This document shows, in pieces, positions 1-10,771 of a DNA stretch of 64,000 bases (position 1 is the first letter of the stretch; each line of letters opens with the position of its first letter). Where the stretch lies: contig MKSN01000001.1 of assembly GCA_001897295.1 (NCBI GenBank), forward strand, positions 186,001 through 250,000. The letters are read 5' to 3'. Origin of the DNA: Candidatus Saccharibacteria bacterium 49-20 (lineage in GTDB: Bacteria > Patescibacteriota > Saccharimonadia > Saccharimonadales > Saccharimonadaceae). A program made the translations under genes and the position numbers. The notes beneath the pieces are model-generated. The model saw only the letters and a program-made list of their open reading frames with translations, did not search any database and had not been told where the DNA came from.

Positions 1-568
1 AGAAAATCAGATGAAGTGTGGCAACAAGTGTGAGGACGAGCGCGATAATGAGCGTCCAGCCCATGCCGAGGAATCCAATTGCAAGACCACTAAATACCGA
101 CGTCACCAAGAAGCCAACACCCGCAACGCTCCCTACGAGTCCGTTGGCGTTGGCGTGCTTCTCTTTAGGTACGAGGATGGTGACAGTTGTTGAGAGTGCG
201 ATGTTGCGCATATTTTCAACCACCGACCCCACAAGTACGACGCTGGCAAAGATCCAGAATACTGGGTTAGTCAGGTCTGCGATACTATTTGCGCCGAATG
301 CAAAGTATACGATTGCGGCGATAAAGTACGTCGCGAGTGTGAACACGGCCGAGGCAAGCATAATGTTCTTTTTGCGGTGTTGGTCAACGAGCGTCCCAAA
401 GAATAAGCTCGAAATTGCCACGAATAGCATATAGACACCACCTACGACCGCAGTGGCGAGCACAGAGCGGGTTTCGAGATAGGCCCAGAAGGTGAGTGCG
501 AACCACAAAAAACTAGTGGTGACGTTGGCGATGAGGGTGTTTACGAGTACCTGAATAAAGTGCTTCAT
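1..568 (-). CDS. MFS-type transporter, N-terminal part (runs off the window edge)
   Basis: The minus strand is open from an ATG at 568 to the window edge, giving about 189 residues without a stop. The product starts MKHFIQVLVNT and shows about five to six hydrophobic segments. A short basic loop between the second and third segments (GTLVDQHRKKNIM) resembles the G-x(3)-D-(R/K)-x-G-R-(R/K) loop of major facilitator transporters. The call is major facilitator superfamily permease; the substrate cannot be told because the C-terminal half is outside the window. An alternative ATG lies three codons upstream at 577. Confidence 0.7.
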   Translation of the reverse strand, partial: MKHFIQVLVNTLIANVTTSFLWFALTFWAYLETRSVLATAVVGGVYMLFVAISSLFFGTLVDQHRKKNIMLASAVFTLATYFIAAIVYFAFGANSIADLTNPVFWIFASVVLVGSVVENMRNIALSTTVTILVPKEKHANANGLVGSVAGVGFLVTSVFSGLAIGFLGMGWTLIIALVLTLVATLHLIF

Positions 569-637
569 AATATGCATTTATAGTATCATTTTGCGGTAAC
601 GAACCCAATCGCTCTCTGGTATAATGGTTCAACAGAT

Positions 638-711
638 GGCGCCTTGGCCGAGAAGTTAGGCAACGGTCTGCAAAACCGTGTAGACGGGAGCGTTACCCGT
701 AGGTGCCTCCA
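638..711 (+). tRNA. tRNA-Cys (anticodon GCA)
   Basis: A cloverleaf folds here: the acceptor arms GGCGCCT and AGGTGCC pair over seven bases with one G-T wobble. The anticodon loop CTGCAAA carries GCA, the discriminator is T, and CCA is encoded. A TATAAT box at 620-625 lies about 12 nt upstream and is the probable promoter. Confidence 0.95.
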
Positions 712-733
712 TTATATTCCTCTTTCTAGAGGA

Positions 734-1321
734 TTATTTTTTTATGAAATCTACTAGCTCGGGGAAGGTCGGAGTATTGATATGGCCACGGTCTTCAAAT
801 GCAGTGACGCCCGCGTTCGGGAGAATGGAATGATACTTTGCGAGTTCGCTAAAAGGCACAACGAAGTCGTCTTCACTTTGGAAAAGGTGAAATGCGTCCG
901 CGGCACGTGTAAGATTTGACATGTCCGTAGGTAATTTAAAAGAAGCGAGGCTCTCGGCGGTCTCGTCGTCGTACGGCGCGGCAATTAAAGCGACTTTACT
1001 AAAGTGAAGCTCTTTGTGTTCGTTGAGGTATTTTGCAAGGAAAATACCACCAAGTGAATGACCGACAAGCGTCGTATCTTTTCGCAGGAATGGGATGATC
1101 TTTGAGAAATAGAGCGCCCATTCCTCGTATTTCGCATTGGCACTGTTTGGCATTGAGGGCAGGAGTACCTCATAGTCCGTGAGTGTTTCGCCAAGCCAAT
1201 TATTCCAGCGCTGCCTATAAAGCAGGCGTGTATAGTCGAGTTCTTGTTGGGTCAGATTTGCAAGAAAATCTGCATCTGAGTCGAATGTCGAACCACCGTG
1301 AATGATGCATACCTGTTTCAT
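734..1321 (-). CDS. Small alpha/beta serine hydrolase (RBBP9/YdeN-like)
   Basis: A 195-residue single-domain alpha/beta hydrolase. The nucleophile elbow GHSLGG lies near residue 90, an N-terminal IIHGG segment could form the oxyanion hole, and a C-terminal GHINTP segment could supply the catalytic histidine. The size and the HGG start fit the RBBP9/YdeN family of small serine hydrolases, whose substrates are mostly unknown. On the minus strand a TAGAAT box (1328-1333 on the plus strand) ends 6 nt before the ATG, so the mRNA is probably leaderless. It is flanked by two tRNA genes on the other strand. Confidence 0.75.
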   Translation of the reverse strand: MKQVCIIHGGSTFDSDADFLANLTQQELDYTRLLYRQRWNNWLGETLTDYEVLLPSMPNSANAKYEEWALYFSKIIPFLRKDTTLVGHSLGGIFLAKYLNEHKELHFSKVALIAAPYDDETAESLASFKLPTDMSNLTRAADAFHLFQSEDDFVVPFSELAKYHSILPNAGVTAFEDRGHINTPTFPELVDFIKK

Positions 1322-1375
1322 ACCCTTATTCTACCAAGGCTTTGCTATAATGTACTGAGTATTTCCCATACATAT

Positions 1376-1462
1376 GCGCGGATGGTGGAATTGGTAGACA
1401 CGAGAGACTTAAAATCTCTTGGCTTCACGGCCGTGCGGGTTCAAGTCCCGCTCTGCGCACCA
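1376..1462 (+). tRNA. tRNA-Leu (anticodon TAA)
   Basis: The acceptor arms GCGCGGA and TCTGCGC pair. The anticodon stem AGAGA/TCTCT encloses CTTAAAA with anticodon TAA, and a long variable arm is present, as expected of a class II tRNA. CCA is encoded. A TATAAT box at 1346-1351 is the likely promoter. Confidence 0.95.
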
Positions 1463-1472
1463 GAACTTATGA

Positions 1473-1500
1473 ACCCTCGGTTTTTTACCGAGGGTTTGTT
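1473..1500 (+). terminator. Intrinsic terminator after tRNA-Leu
   Basis: A perfect 9-bp hairpin (ACCCTCGGT, loop TTTTT, ACCGAGGGT) is followed by TTGTT. It ends the tRNA-Leu transcript and separates it from lemA. Confidence 0.85.
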
Positions 1501-1534
1501 ATACTAAAAGTATTAGAAATAAGGAGTGAAATAC

Positions 1535-2098
1535 ATGATTGCAGTTTGGATAATTATTGGTGTCGTAGTACTTATTGGTATTTTCCTATGGGTGACATAC
1601 AACAGCCTCGTCACACTTCGCGTACGCGTTGAAGAAGCGTGGAGCGACATTAATGTGCAACTTAAGCGTCGTCTTGACCTTATTCCAAACCTTGTGGAAA
1701 CAGTAAAGGGCTATGCAAAGCACGAATCTGGTGTGTTTGAAGCGGTTACCGAAGCACGCGCAAATGTGATTAACGCAAACGGTGTAAAGGAAACTGCTGC
1801 AGCAGAAAACCAATTCGAAGGTGCCCTCAAGAGCCTCTTCGCGGTTGCTGAAGCGTACCCAGACCTTAAGGCGAACCAAAACTTCGTCGAGCTTCAACGC
1901 GAACTTGTTGACACCGAAGACAAGATCCAAGGCTCACGCCGCTTCTACAACTCTGGCGTTACAAGCCTTAACACGAAGATTCAAACATTCCCAGCAAACA
2001 TTGTTGCCGGTATGTTCGGATTTAAGAATCGTGACTTCTTTGAAGTTGATGCTGCAGAACAAGCTGCTGCTAACAAGCCAGTCGACGTAAAGTTCTAG
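1535..2098 (+). CDS. lemA: LemA family protein
   Basis: 187 residues: an N-terminal membrane anchor (about residues 1-22), then the helical LemA domain with the family motif [16 protein letters not shown] and [14 protein letters not shown], and [16 protein letters not shown] further on. The ATG at 1535 is chosen because AAGGAG at 1521-1526 sits 8 nt upstream; a GTG at 1526 would overlap that site. It lies 17 nt upstream of htpX. LemA and HtpX are often adjacent in bacteria, which suggests a joint envelope quality-control role, but the biochemical activity of LemA is not settled. Confidence 0.93.
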   Translation: MIAVWIIIGVVVLIGIFLWVTYNSLVTLRVRVEEAWSDINVQLKRRLDLIPNLVETVKGYAKHESGVFEAVTEARANVINANGVKETAAAENQFEGALKSLFAVAEAYPDLKANQNFVELQRELVDTEDKIQGSRRFYNSGVTSLNTKIQTFPANIVAGMFGFKNRDFFEVDAAEQAAANKPVDVKF

Positions 2099-2115
2099 TA
2101 AAGGCGCAGTAGTTC

Positions 2116-2971
2116 ATGTACAAAGCGATTGCTGCCAACAAGCGCAACACCGTCCTCATTATGGCGGTGTTTGTTGGCATTATTACGGCAATTGGCTGGA
2201 TCGTCAGCCAATTCTACGGGGACACGTCAATTACCCTTTGGGTACTTGGTGGTGCGCTCATTTACGCACTCATTCAGTACTACGCCGCGGGTTCGCTCGC
2301 GGTTGCAATGACGGGTGCGCAGCAAATTCAAAAAAGCGATAACCCTCGTTTGTACCGCACGGTTGAGAACCTTTCGATTACCCTTGGTATGCCAATGCCA
2401 AAGGTGTATATGATTAATGACTCTGCGCCAAACGCATTCGCGACGGGGCGAAATCCTCAGCACGCAATTGTTGCGGCAACGACCGGTCTTCTTGATATCA
2501 TGGACGACCGAGAGCTGAACGCGGTCATGGCGCACGAAATGGGGCACGTACAAAACTATGACATTCGTGTTAGTATGATTGCGTTTGGGCTTGTGAGCGC
2601 GATTGGTATTTTGTCTGACATCGTCATTCGCATGTTGTTCTTCGGTGGTGATCGCCGTAACTCAAACCCAATCGTATTGATTATTGGGGTTATCATCCTG
2701 ATCCTTGCGCCTATCGTTGCAGCGATTGTGCAAATGGCGATTAGTAGGCAGCGTGAATATTTGGCTGACGCAACGGGCGCAATGACGACCCGTGACTCTG
2801 CGGGTATGGCGAGTGCCCTTACGAAGCTTCTTCATTATGGAAAGCCGATGCAAAAGCAAAACTCTTCAACCGCACAGCTCTTTATTAGTAACCCGCTCAA
2901 GCCAGGTTTCTTTGCAAAGCTTTTTAGTTCACACCCACCACTAGAAGAACGTATCCAGAGGCTGACTCAAA

Positions 2972-2988
<17 letters not shown>
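2116..2988 (+). CDS. htpX: HtpX-type membrane zinc metalloprotease (M48)
   Basis: 290 residues. Two N-terminal membrane segments are followed by the M48 catalytic HEMGH at residues 140-144 and two more hydrophobic segments. A REYLADATGA segment near residue 211 supplies the third metal ligand. HtpX degrades damaged membrane proteins. It follows lemA closely, so the two are probably co-transcribed. Its last 17 bases overlap the start of the next gene in another frame, indicating tight coupling. Confidence 0.95.
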
Positions 2989-6034
<3,046 letters not shown>

Positions 6035-6035
<1 letters not shown>

Positions 6036-6391
6036 TAGTCGAATTCCGAAAGCGCACCAGAAAAGTACTTATCGGAATTGCGGGCGGGCTTGTGGTTTTG
6101 ATCGGTCTTATTTTGGTGCCATACCCTGGACCGGGCTGGTTGATTGTATTTGCCGGGCTCGCCATCCTTGCAACTGAGTTTGCGTTTGCGGCAAAAGTAC
6201 TTGAGTTTGCGAAAGGAAAGTACGACGTCTGGACGCAGTGGCTTAAAAAGCAGAATATAGTTGTGAAAATTCTTGTACTTGCCGCAACCACACTGGTGGT
6301 GCTCCTGACGCTTTGGCTTTTGAACGCTTTTGGCGTTATCGTATCGGTGCTCGGGCTACCTTACGAGTTCCTGACATCACCACTGTTTTAA
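6035..6391 (+). CDS. PGPGW-family small membrane protein, apparently with an ATA start
   Basis: The core PYPGPGWLIVFAGLAILATEF is the signature of the PGPGW/TIGR02611 family of short transmembrane proteins of unknown function. The first in-frame conventional start is a GTG at 6092, inside the first membrane helix. The frame remains open upstream and encodes VEFRKRTRKVLIGIAGG, the basic lead-in usual for this family. An AGGAG site at 6023-6027 stands 7 nt before an ATA at 6035 that overlaps the ligA stop codon. I therefore place the start at ATA. A second membrane segment lies near the C-terminus. The family call is firm, the start is not. Confidence 0.72.
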
Positions 6392-6400
6392 GGCAATAAA

Positions 6401-6427
6401 AATAACCTCCACTAGGGAGGTTATTTT
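6401..6427. terminator. Bidirectional terminator between the PGPGW gene and the RRM gene
   Basis: AATAACCTCC, loop ACTAG, GGAGGTTATT form a 10-bp hairpin with T-rich flanks on both strands. It lies between two convergent genes and can end both transcripts. Confidence 0.85.
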
Positions 6428-6440
6428 GTAAGAGTGGAAG

Positions 6441-6764
6441 CTACCAGCTACGTTGGCGGAATGAACCACCACCGTTGTTGTTACCGCCACCGTTGAAGTC
6501 GCGACGAGGTCGGTCTTCCTTTGGACGAGCAAGGTTTACGTTGATTGCACGACCGTCAAGCTCTTTACCGTTAAGCTCATCAATAGCTTTTTGGTTGCTT
6601 GCTTCGTCTGCGAATTCAACAAAACCGAAGCCCTTTGAGCGGCCAGTTTCGCGGTCAGTCACTACACGTGCGCTAGTTACTTCGCCGATAGTTTCAAAGA
6701 ATGCTTTGAGGCTGTCGTCGGTAGTAGCGTATGCGAGGCTTCCGATGAAAAGGTTTTGTGACAT
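6441..6764 (-). CDS. Glycine-rich RRM RNA-binding protein
   Basis: 107 residues with one RNA recognition motif: RNP2 LFIGSL near the N-terminus and RNP1 KGFGFVEF near residue 45-52. A short Arg/Gly/Asn-rich tail follows (RRDFNGGGNNNGGG). This is the architecture of the small Rbp proteins of cyanobacteria and other bacteria, many of them cold-inducible, which bind single-stranded RNA. The gene has an unusually long untranslated leader on the minus strand, described separately. Confidence 0.93.
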   Translation of the reverse strand: MSQNLFIGSLAYATTDDSLKAFFETIGEVTSARVVTDRETGRSKGFGFVEFADEASNQKAIDELNGKELDGRAINVNLARPKEDRPRRDFNGGGNNNGGGSFRQRSW

Positions 6765-6910
6765 AGATATTCTCTCTGTTCTGTTTAGTTGCTGTCAGAT
6801 CGACCTGCTGGCAAGCGCTTCGGCGAACGAGAGTGTATCTCTGGTGAAGAGATGCGCTTCACGGCTTTGGGCACGAGTGCGTTTCTGAACAAGCTTATCT
6901 AATCATAATT
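6765..6910 (-). promoter_or_regulatory. Long structured 5' leader of the RRM gene
   Basis: Upstream of the RRM start codon, in minus-strand direction, about 140 nt lie between a likely -10 (TATGAT near 6900-6905) and the ATG. The leader contains a perfect 6-bp hairpin (GTGAAG, 7-nt loop, CTTCAC). The site before the ATG is a weak purine run (AGAGAG). Long folded leaders are typical of cold-regulated RNA-binding protein genes; regulation here is inference. Confidence 0.45.
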
Positions 6911-6997
6911 ACGAAAAAAAAGCTATAGAGCTTGAATTTTAGCTTAAAATATGCCAAAGTGCTTGCGTTTTTATCCAGCACGTTTCATACTGTACTT

Positions 6998-7110
6998 ATG
7001 CTGATGCGCATGGGGTGACCCGTGCTAAAAACAAACAATTCCGAAAAGCAAGCCGCCCCGGGTGGGCGCGCAGCAGCGAAAAGTACTCCTCGTTTTGAGG
7101 AGTTCTTTTT
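6998..7110 (+). ncRNA. Candidate structured RNA of unknown class
   Basis: About 110 nt of intergenic sequence have a weak promoter (TTGCGT 6963-6968, 17 nt, CATACT 6986-6991) and a strong terminator (7085-7110). A closing helix pairs GCTGATGC (7000-7007) with GCAGCAGC-type sequence (7070-7077) with one mismatch. It encloses a hairpin GCATGGG/CCCGTGC capped by a GTGA (GNRA-type) tetraloop at 7008-7025, an A-rich joining strand, and a GC hairpin CGCCC/GGGCG at 7054-7068. No open reading frame with a ribosome site is seen. It lacks the GGAAGCAGC core of SRP RNA, and I recognise no known family. It could be a small RNA or a riboswitch-like unit ahead of chaB. Confidence 0.55.
7085..7110 (+). terminator. 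Intrinsic terminator of the candidate RNA
   Basis: ACTCCTC, loop GTTTT, GAGGAGT is followed by TTCTTTTT. It lies upstream of a separate chaB promoter (TATAAT 7118-7123), so the RNA and chaB are distinct units or are linked by attenuation. Confidence 0.9.
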
Positions 7111-7151
7111 ATGGGCGTATAATAAGAAGGTATCTAAGTAAGGAGGAATAT

Positions 7152-7385
7152 ATGCCATATAGTTCTACCGAAGACTTGCCTGATAACGTGAAGTCCGTAT
7201 TGCCAGATCACGCTCAGGATATCTATAAAGAGGCTTTTAATAGCGCCTACGACGAATATAAACACAAGGCCGATCGACGGGGCGATGAGTCGCAGGAAGA
7301 GGTCGCACACAAGGTTGCGTGGGCTGCGGTAAAAAAGAAGTACGAAAAGGGTGATGACGACAGGTGGCACCCAGCACACCGTTAG
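7152..7385 (+). CDS. chaB: ChaB family protein
   Basis: 77 residues matching the ChaB family along its whole length: MPYSSTEDLP, VLPDHAQDIYKEAFNSA, ETAHKVAWAAVK-like EVAHKVAWAAVK, then a charged GDDDRWH end. ChaB was named for an effect on the ChaA cation antiporter in E. coli, but its molecular role is not firmly known. An AAGGAGG site lies just upstream and a TATAAT box at 7118-7123. It converges on trpS with no spacer between the stop codons. Confidence 0.93.
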   Translation: MPYSSTEDLPDNVKSVLPDHAQDIYKEAFNSAYDEYKHKADRRGDESQEEVAHKVAWAAVKKKYEKGDDDRWHPAHR

Positions 7386-8414
7386 TTAAGGGCGTAGGCC
7401 TACAACGCGCTGTGCGCGGAGTAGTGTTTCATTAGCGACATTCGCCATTGCAGATTCTGACACCTCAAGCTTTGCAACGAGCGCTTCGTCGGTGATTGCG
7501 TTGAGTTTCGCTTGGAAATCGGTAAGGAACTTCACTACTTCTTCAGCAACGGCTTTTTTGAAGTCGCCATAGGCGGTTTTACCAACCCATTCTTCGTTGA
7601 CGTCATCCTGTGCTCGGCCCGAAAGAATCGCAAGCATTTGAAGTAGGTTAGTAATACCTGGTTGTGTCTCCCAGTCAAAGTTAATGACGCCTAGACTGTC
7701 GGTTGTTGCGGAAAGGATTTTCTTACGTGCAGCTTCTGGTTCGTCAACGAGAAGAATTTTTGACTTTACGTCACTTGAGCTTTTGCTCATCTTCTTGGTC
7801 GGGTCGGTAAGGCTGCGAATGCGAAGGCCGTTGTCGCGGTTGATAAATTTCATTTGATTCGCGGTATTGTCTGGAACGGTAAAAATGTCACCAAATTTGT
7901 TGTTGAAGCGTGTTGCGATGTCGCGAGTGATTTCGAGGTGCTGGAATTGATCTTCGCCTACGGGTACGTATTTCGCGTTGTAAAGAAGAATGTCCGCAGC
8001 CATAAGGACCGGGTAGTCGAAAAGCCCAACTGTAACGCTTTCGCTGTGTTCTGAGGATTTCTCCTTGAATTGGGTCATGCGCCCCATTTCACCCATGTAA
8101 GTGAAGTTGTTAAGAATCCACGCAAGTTCGCTGTGGGCTGGGATGAAGCTTTGACGGTACACGAATGTGCTTGGGTCGTCTAGGTTGAGCCCGGCTGCAA
8201 TAAAGTACTTCACGTTGTTAAGTGTGTTGCGGTAGAGCGCGGTGTGGTCAATCGGAGTATTGAAACTGTGAAGGTCGGGTACGAACATATTAATTTGATA
8301 CTCGCCGCTGAATTTTTTCTGCATGTCGATAATTGGCAAGAAAGCGCCAAGATAGTTGGCGATAGTCGGTTCTTCGTTTGAGCGAATTCCAGTCAAGATA
8401 ACGGGTTTAGTCAT
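7386..8414 (-). CDS. trpS: Tryptophanyl-tRNA synthetase
   Basis: 342 residues. This is a class I synthetase with PTIANYLGA (HIGH-equivalent region) near residue 15 and KKMSKSSSD near residue 195. GEDQFQHLEITRDIA is the family segment in the Rossmann fold. It charges tRNA-Trp. The start at 8414 (MTKPVILTG) is chosen over upstream codons because a TATACT box ends 6 nt before it, which makes the transcript leaderless. It diverges from the pilin gene. Confidence 0.95.
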   Translation of the reverse strand: MTKPVILTGIRSNEEPTIANYLGAFLPIIDMQKKFSGEYQINMFVPDLHSFNTPIDHTALYRNTLNNVKYFIAAGLNLDDPSTFVYRQSFIPAHSELAWILNNFTYMGEMGRMTQFKEKSSEHSESVTVGLFDYPVLMAADILLYNAKYVPVGEDQFQHLEITRDIATRFNNKFGDIFTVPDNTANQMKFINRDNGLRIRSLTDPTKKMSKSSSDVKSKILLVDEPEAARKKILSATTDSLGVINFDWETQPGITNLLQMLAILSGRAQDDVNEEWVGKTAYGDFKKAVAEEVVKFLTDFQAKLNAITDEALVAKLEVSESAMANVANETLLRAQRVVGLRP

Positions 8415-8474
8415 GCTGCCAGTATACCCTAAATATCGCAAATCTTGTATGGAGCGCGTATACTGCAAGCAGGA

Positions 8475-9434
8475 ATGGGCAAACATTTTAAACAATCAGG
8501 CTTTACGGTCGTTGAACTACTCATTGTAGTTGTGGTGATTGCGGTGCTTGCTGCAATTGTGACGGTTGCCTATATTGGGATCGCAAATCGCGCCAGCGAC
8601 TCGACTGCCAAGTCGAATATCGAGACAGCGTATAAAAAGCTTGAAACAACAAAAATTAGCACTGAAAAGTACCCGCTCAAAATTGAAAGTGCGGGTATTG
8701 CGACGACAGGTGATATTCGCACTGAGTATAGTTCTGACGGTGCGACCTTTTGCATCACCACCAGTTCGGTGCGTGCAAAAACTGATTATTTTGAAACAAA
8801 TGGGAGTGGTAACTATGCATCCGGGAAATGTCCAAATCACCTAGGCTATCAGGGTGGCGCAGGGACATATAGCACTTCTTCTATATTTGGAGCGAGCGCA
8901 CCAACTGGAACATATCAGGTATATAACGACGGTGGTGGAAACCTTTGGGTAGGTGACCGTTTTTACACCATGCGCGATGCGGGTGTGCGTATTGTGGGCG
9001 CGCGGGTATGGGAGCCAGCGAGCGCGAGTGCAGCATTTTTGAGTAGCCCTATTCAGGTACAGGCCTATACGCAGGACTGGCAAGGTGCAAACCTCGGCGG
9101 ATGGGGAAGTTTGGGGTCACCTGCATTAACTGCAACCTATAGCGGGCCGCGTGTGGCGGGTGCGTGGACATACATATGGTTCACTGGTTCAACCAATATT
9201 TACAAGTCGAGCGCTGCGGCTGGGGCGAAAGATAACGCAACAATCGCGGTGCGCTATGACGGAAATAACTATGTTGCCGCAAACCCTGCGATGGACGGGA
9301 ATCACACTGAATCAAATCAGCTATCGCAAATGTACTTGTCTGAGGACGGCGACGTGGGGCGGGCGGTGAGTAATGTATACAGCGGTACGGGTGCGTATTA
9401 TTACGGTATCGATATCCTTGTGACTGCTTTATAA
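8475..9434 (+). CDS. Type IV pilin-like protein with a large C-terminal adhesin-like domain
   Basis: 319 residues. The N-terminus is a class III prepilin signal: a basic start, cleavage after glycine in QSG/FTVVELL, glutamate at mature position 5, then a continuous hydrophobic helix. After a helical stem, residues 140-319 form a domain rich in Gly, Trp, Tyr and Ser that looks like a beta-sandwich, resembling DUF4082-type domains. PilB is encoded at the far end of the window. A TATACT box at about 8459-8464 lies just upstream, and AGGA directly abuts the ATG. It is probably a minor or tip pilin; the ligand is unknown. Confidence 0.82.
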   Translation: MGKHFKQSGFTVVELLIVVVVIAVLAAIVTVAYIGIANRASDSTAKSNIETAYKKLETTKISTEKYPLKIESAGIATTGDIRTEYSSDGATFCITTSSVRAKTDYFETNGSGNYASGKCPNHLGYQGGAGTYSTSSIFGASAPTGTYQVYNDGGGNLWVGDRFYTMRDAGVRIVGARVWEPASASAAFLSSPIQVQAYTQDWQGANLGGWGSLGSPALTATYSGPRVAGAWTYIWFTGSTNIYKSSAAAGAKDNATIAVRYDGNNYVAANPAMDGNHTESNQLSQMYLSEDGDVGRAVSNVYSGTGAYYYGIDILVTAL

Positions 9435-9442
9435 TAGACCTA

Positions 9443-10726
9443 ATGTTTAAATCGTTTATCCAAGCAAAACTCGAGCGCGCAGTAAAGAAATATTTCAAAA
9501 AACACCCAGAAGTGAAGCTGGTTGCGGTAACGGGAAGCGTCGGTAAGACGAGCACTAAAGTTGCTATCGGCACTGTACTGAACGAGAAGTTTCGCGTTCG
9601 CCTACATGAGGGTAATCACAATTCAGAACTGAGCGCCCCGCTTGCGATACTGGGTGTTGAGTTTCCAGACGATATTCGTAGCCTTGGCCAATGGCTTGCG
9701 GTATTTAAGGCCGTAAACACGCGCATTAAGCAGCCAACTGACGTTGATGTAATCGTCCAAGAGCTTGGCACTGATGCAATCGGGCAAATCCCTCATTTTG
9801 GTACGTATTTAACGCCAGATATTAGCGTAGTGACCTCTGTCGCACCAGAGCATATGGAATTCTTTAAAACGCTTGATGCGGTTGCAGCGGAAGAGCTTGC
9901 AGCGGCAAACTTTAGTAAATGGGCACTGATTAATCGTGATGACATTCCGGGTGTCTATGCGGCCGATATCACAAACCCCAACCTTAATACCTACGGAACG
10001 ACTGACGCGGCCGAATACCGCTTTGATAGCTCAGACTATACGTTTGCAGATGGATTTTCTGGTGTCTTCATTGGTCCTGAATATCAAGATCCGGTCCCAG
10101 CGACACTTCACTTGATTGGTGAGCATAGTACGCGCGCGGCGGTAGCGGCCGGTGCGGTTGCGGCCAAGCTCGGTATGAGCGCGCAGGAAGTTGCAAGCGG
10201 ACTTGGGAAAGTGCGCGCAGTGAAGGGGCGAATGAATATACTTCGTGGTCTGAATGAATCGGTTATTGTGGATGACTCGTATAATTCTAGCCCGCTTGCG
10301 GTTGCGTCGGCGCTTCGTGCACTGTATCAAATGAACGTACCGCAGCGTATTGCAGTGCTTGGAAGTATGAATGAACTTGGTGATATGTCGCAGGCCGAAC
10401 ATGCTGCGGTTGGTAAACTATGCGACCCGATTGCGCTTTCCTATGTAGTGACGGTGGGCGAGGACGCGGCGAAGTATCTTGCGCCCGTTGCGCAGACGAA
10501 TGGATGTAAAGTAGTGAGCTTTAAGAGTCCACTTGAAGCGGGTGCTTTTGTGCATAAATATCTCGAACGAGGCGCGGCAGTACTCTTCAAGGGTTCGCAG
10601 GGTGGAATTTACTTGGAAGAGGCGATTAAGATTGTCCTGCACTCGACTGAAGAAGAGGAGCAACTCGTGCGGCAGTCGCCTGAATGGATGAAGAAGAAGC
10701 AGGCATTTTTGTCGAGTATCACATAA
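9443..10726 (+). CDS. murF: MurF-like Mur ligase lacking the usual N-terminal domain
   Basis: 427 residues. The ATP-binding loop TGSVGKTST lies at about residues 31-39, then GNHNSELSAPLAIL, and later DDSYNSSPLAVASAL and VLGSMNELGDMS, which are MurF-type motifs. MurF joins D-Ala-D-Ala to UDP-MurNAc-tripeptide. Family members normally have about 80-100 residues before the P-loop for UDP-MurNAc binding; here there are only about 30, so that domain is reduced or missing. A TATAAT box ends 7 nt before the ATG (leaderless). Another Mur ligase family member is possible. Confidence 0.78.
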   Translation: MFKSFIQAKLERAVKKYFKKHPEVKLVAVTGSVGKTSTKVAIGTVLNEKFRVRLHEGNHNSELSAPLAILGVEFPDDIRSLGQWLAVFKAVNTRIKQPTDVDVIVQELGTDAIGQIPHFGTYLTPDISVVTSVAPEHMEFFKTLDAVAAEELAAANFSKWALINRDDIPGVYAADITNPNLNTYGTTDAAEYRFDSSDYTFADGFSGVFIGPEYQDPVPATLHLIGEHSTRAAVAAGAVAAKLGMSAQEVASGLGKVRAVKGRMNILRGLNESVIVDDSYNSSPLAVASALRALYQMNVPQRIAVLGSMNELGDMSQAEHAAVGKLCDPIALSYVVTVGEDAAKYLAPVAQTNGCKVVSFKSPLEAGAFVHKYLERGAAVLFKGSQGGIYLEEAIKIVLHSTEEEEQLVRQSPEWMKKKQAFLSSIT

Positions 10727-10771
10727 AGCTTATGGTATGCTTAAACTAGATTATTTAAGCGAGAATTCATT

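Noticed and set aside
7000-7035. Hammerhead-ribozyme-like core (CTGATG followed by a hairpin and then an A-run)
   Set aside because: The required A after CTGATG and the G before the A-run are replaced by C and T, and no third stem with a cleavage site is present.
6998-7110. Identification of this RNA as SRP (4.5S) RNA
   Set aside because: The GGAAGCAGC apical core is missing and the fold is branched, not one long hairpin.
10739-10760. Inverted repeat GCTTAAA/TTTAAGC after murF as a terminator or operator
   Set aside because: Only 7 bp, A/T-rich and without a T tract; too likely by chance.
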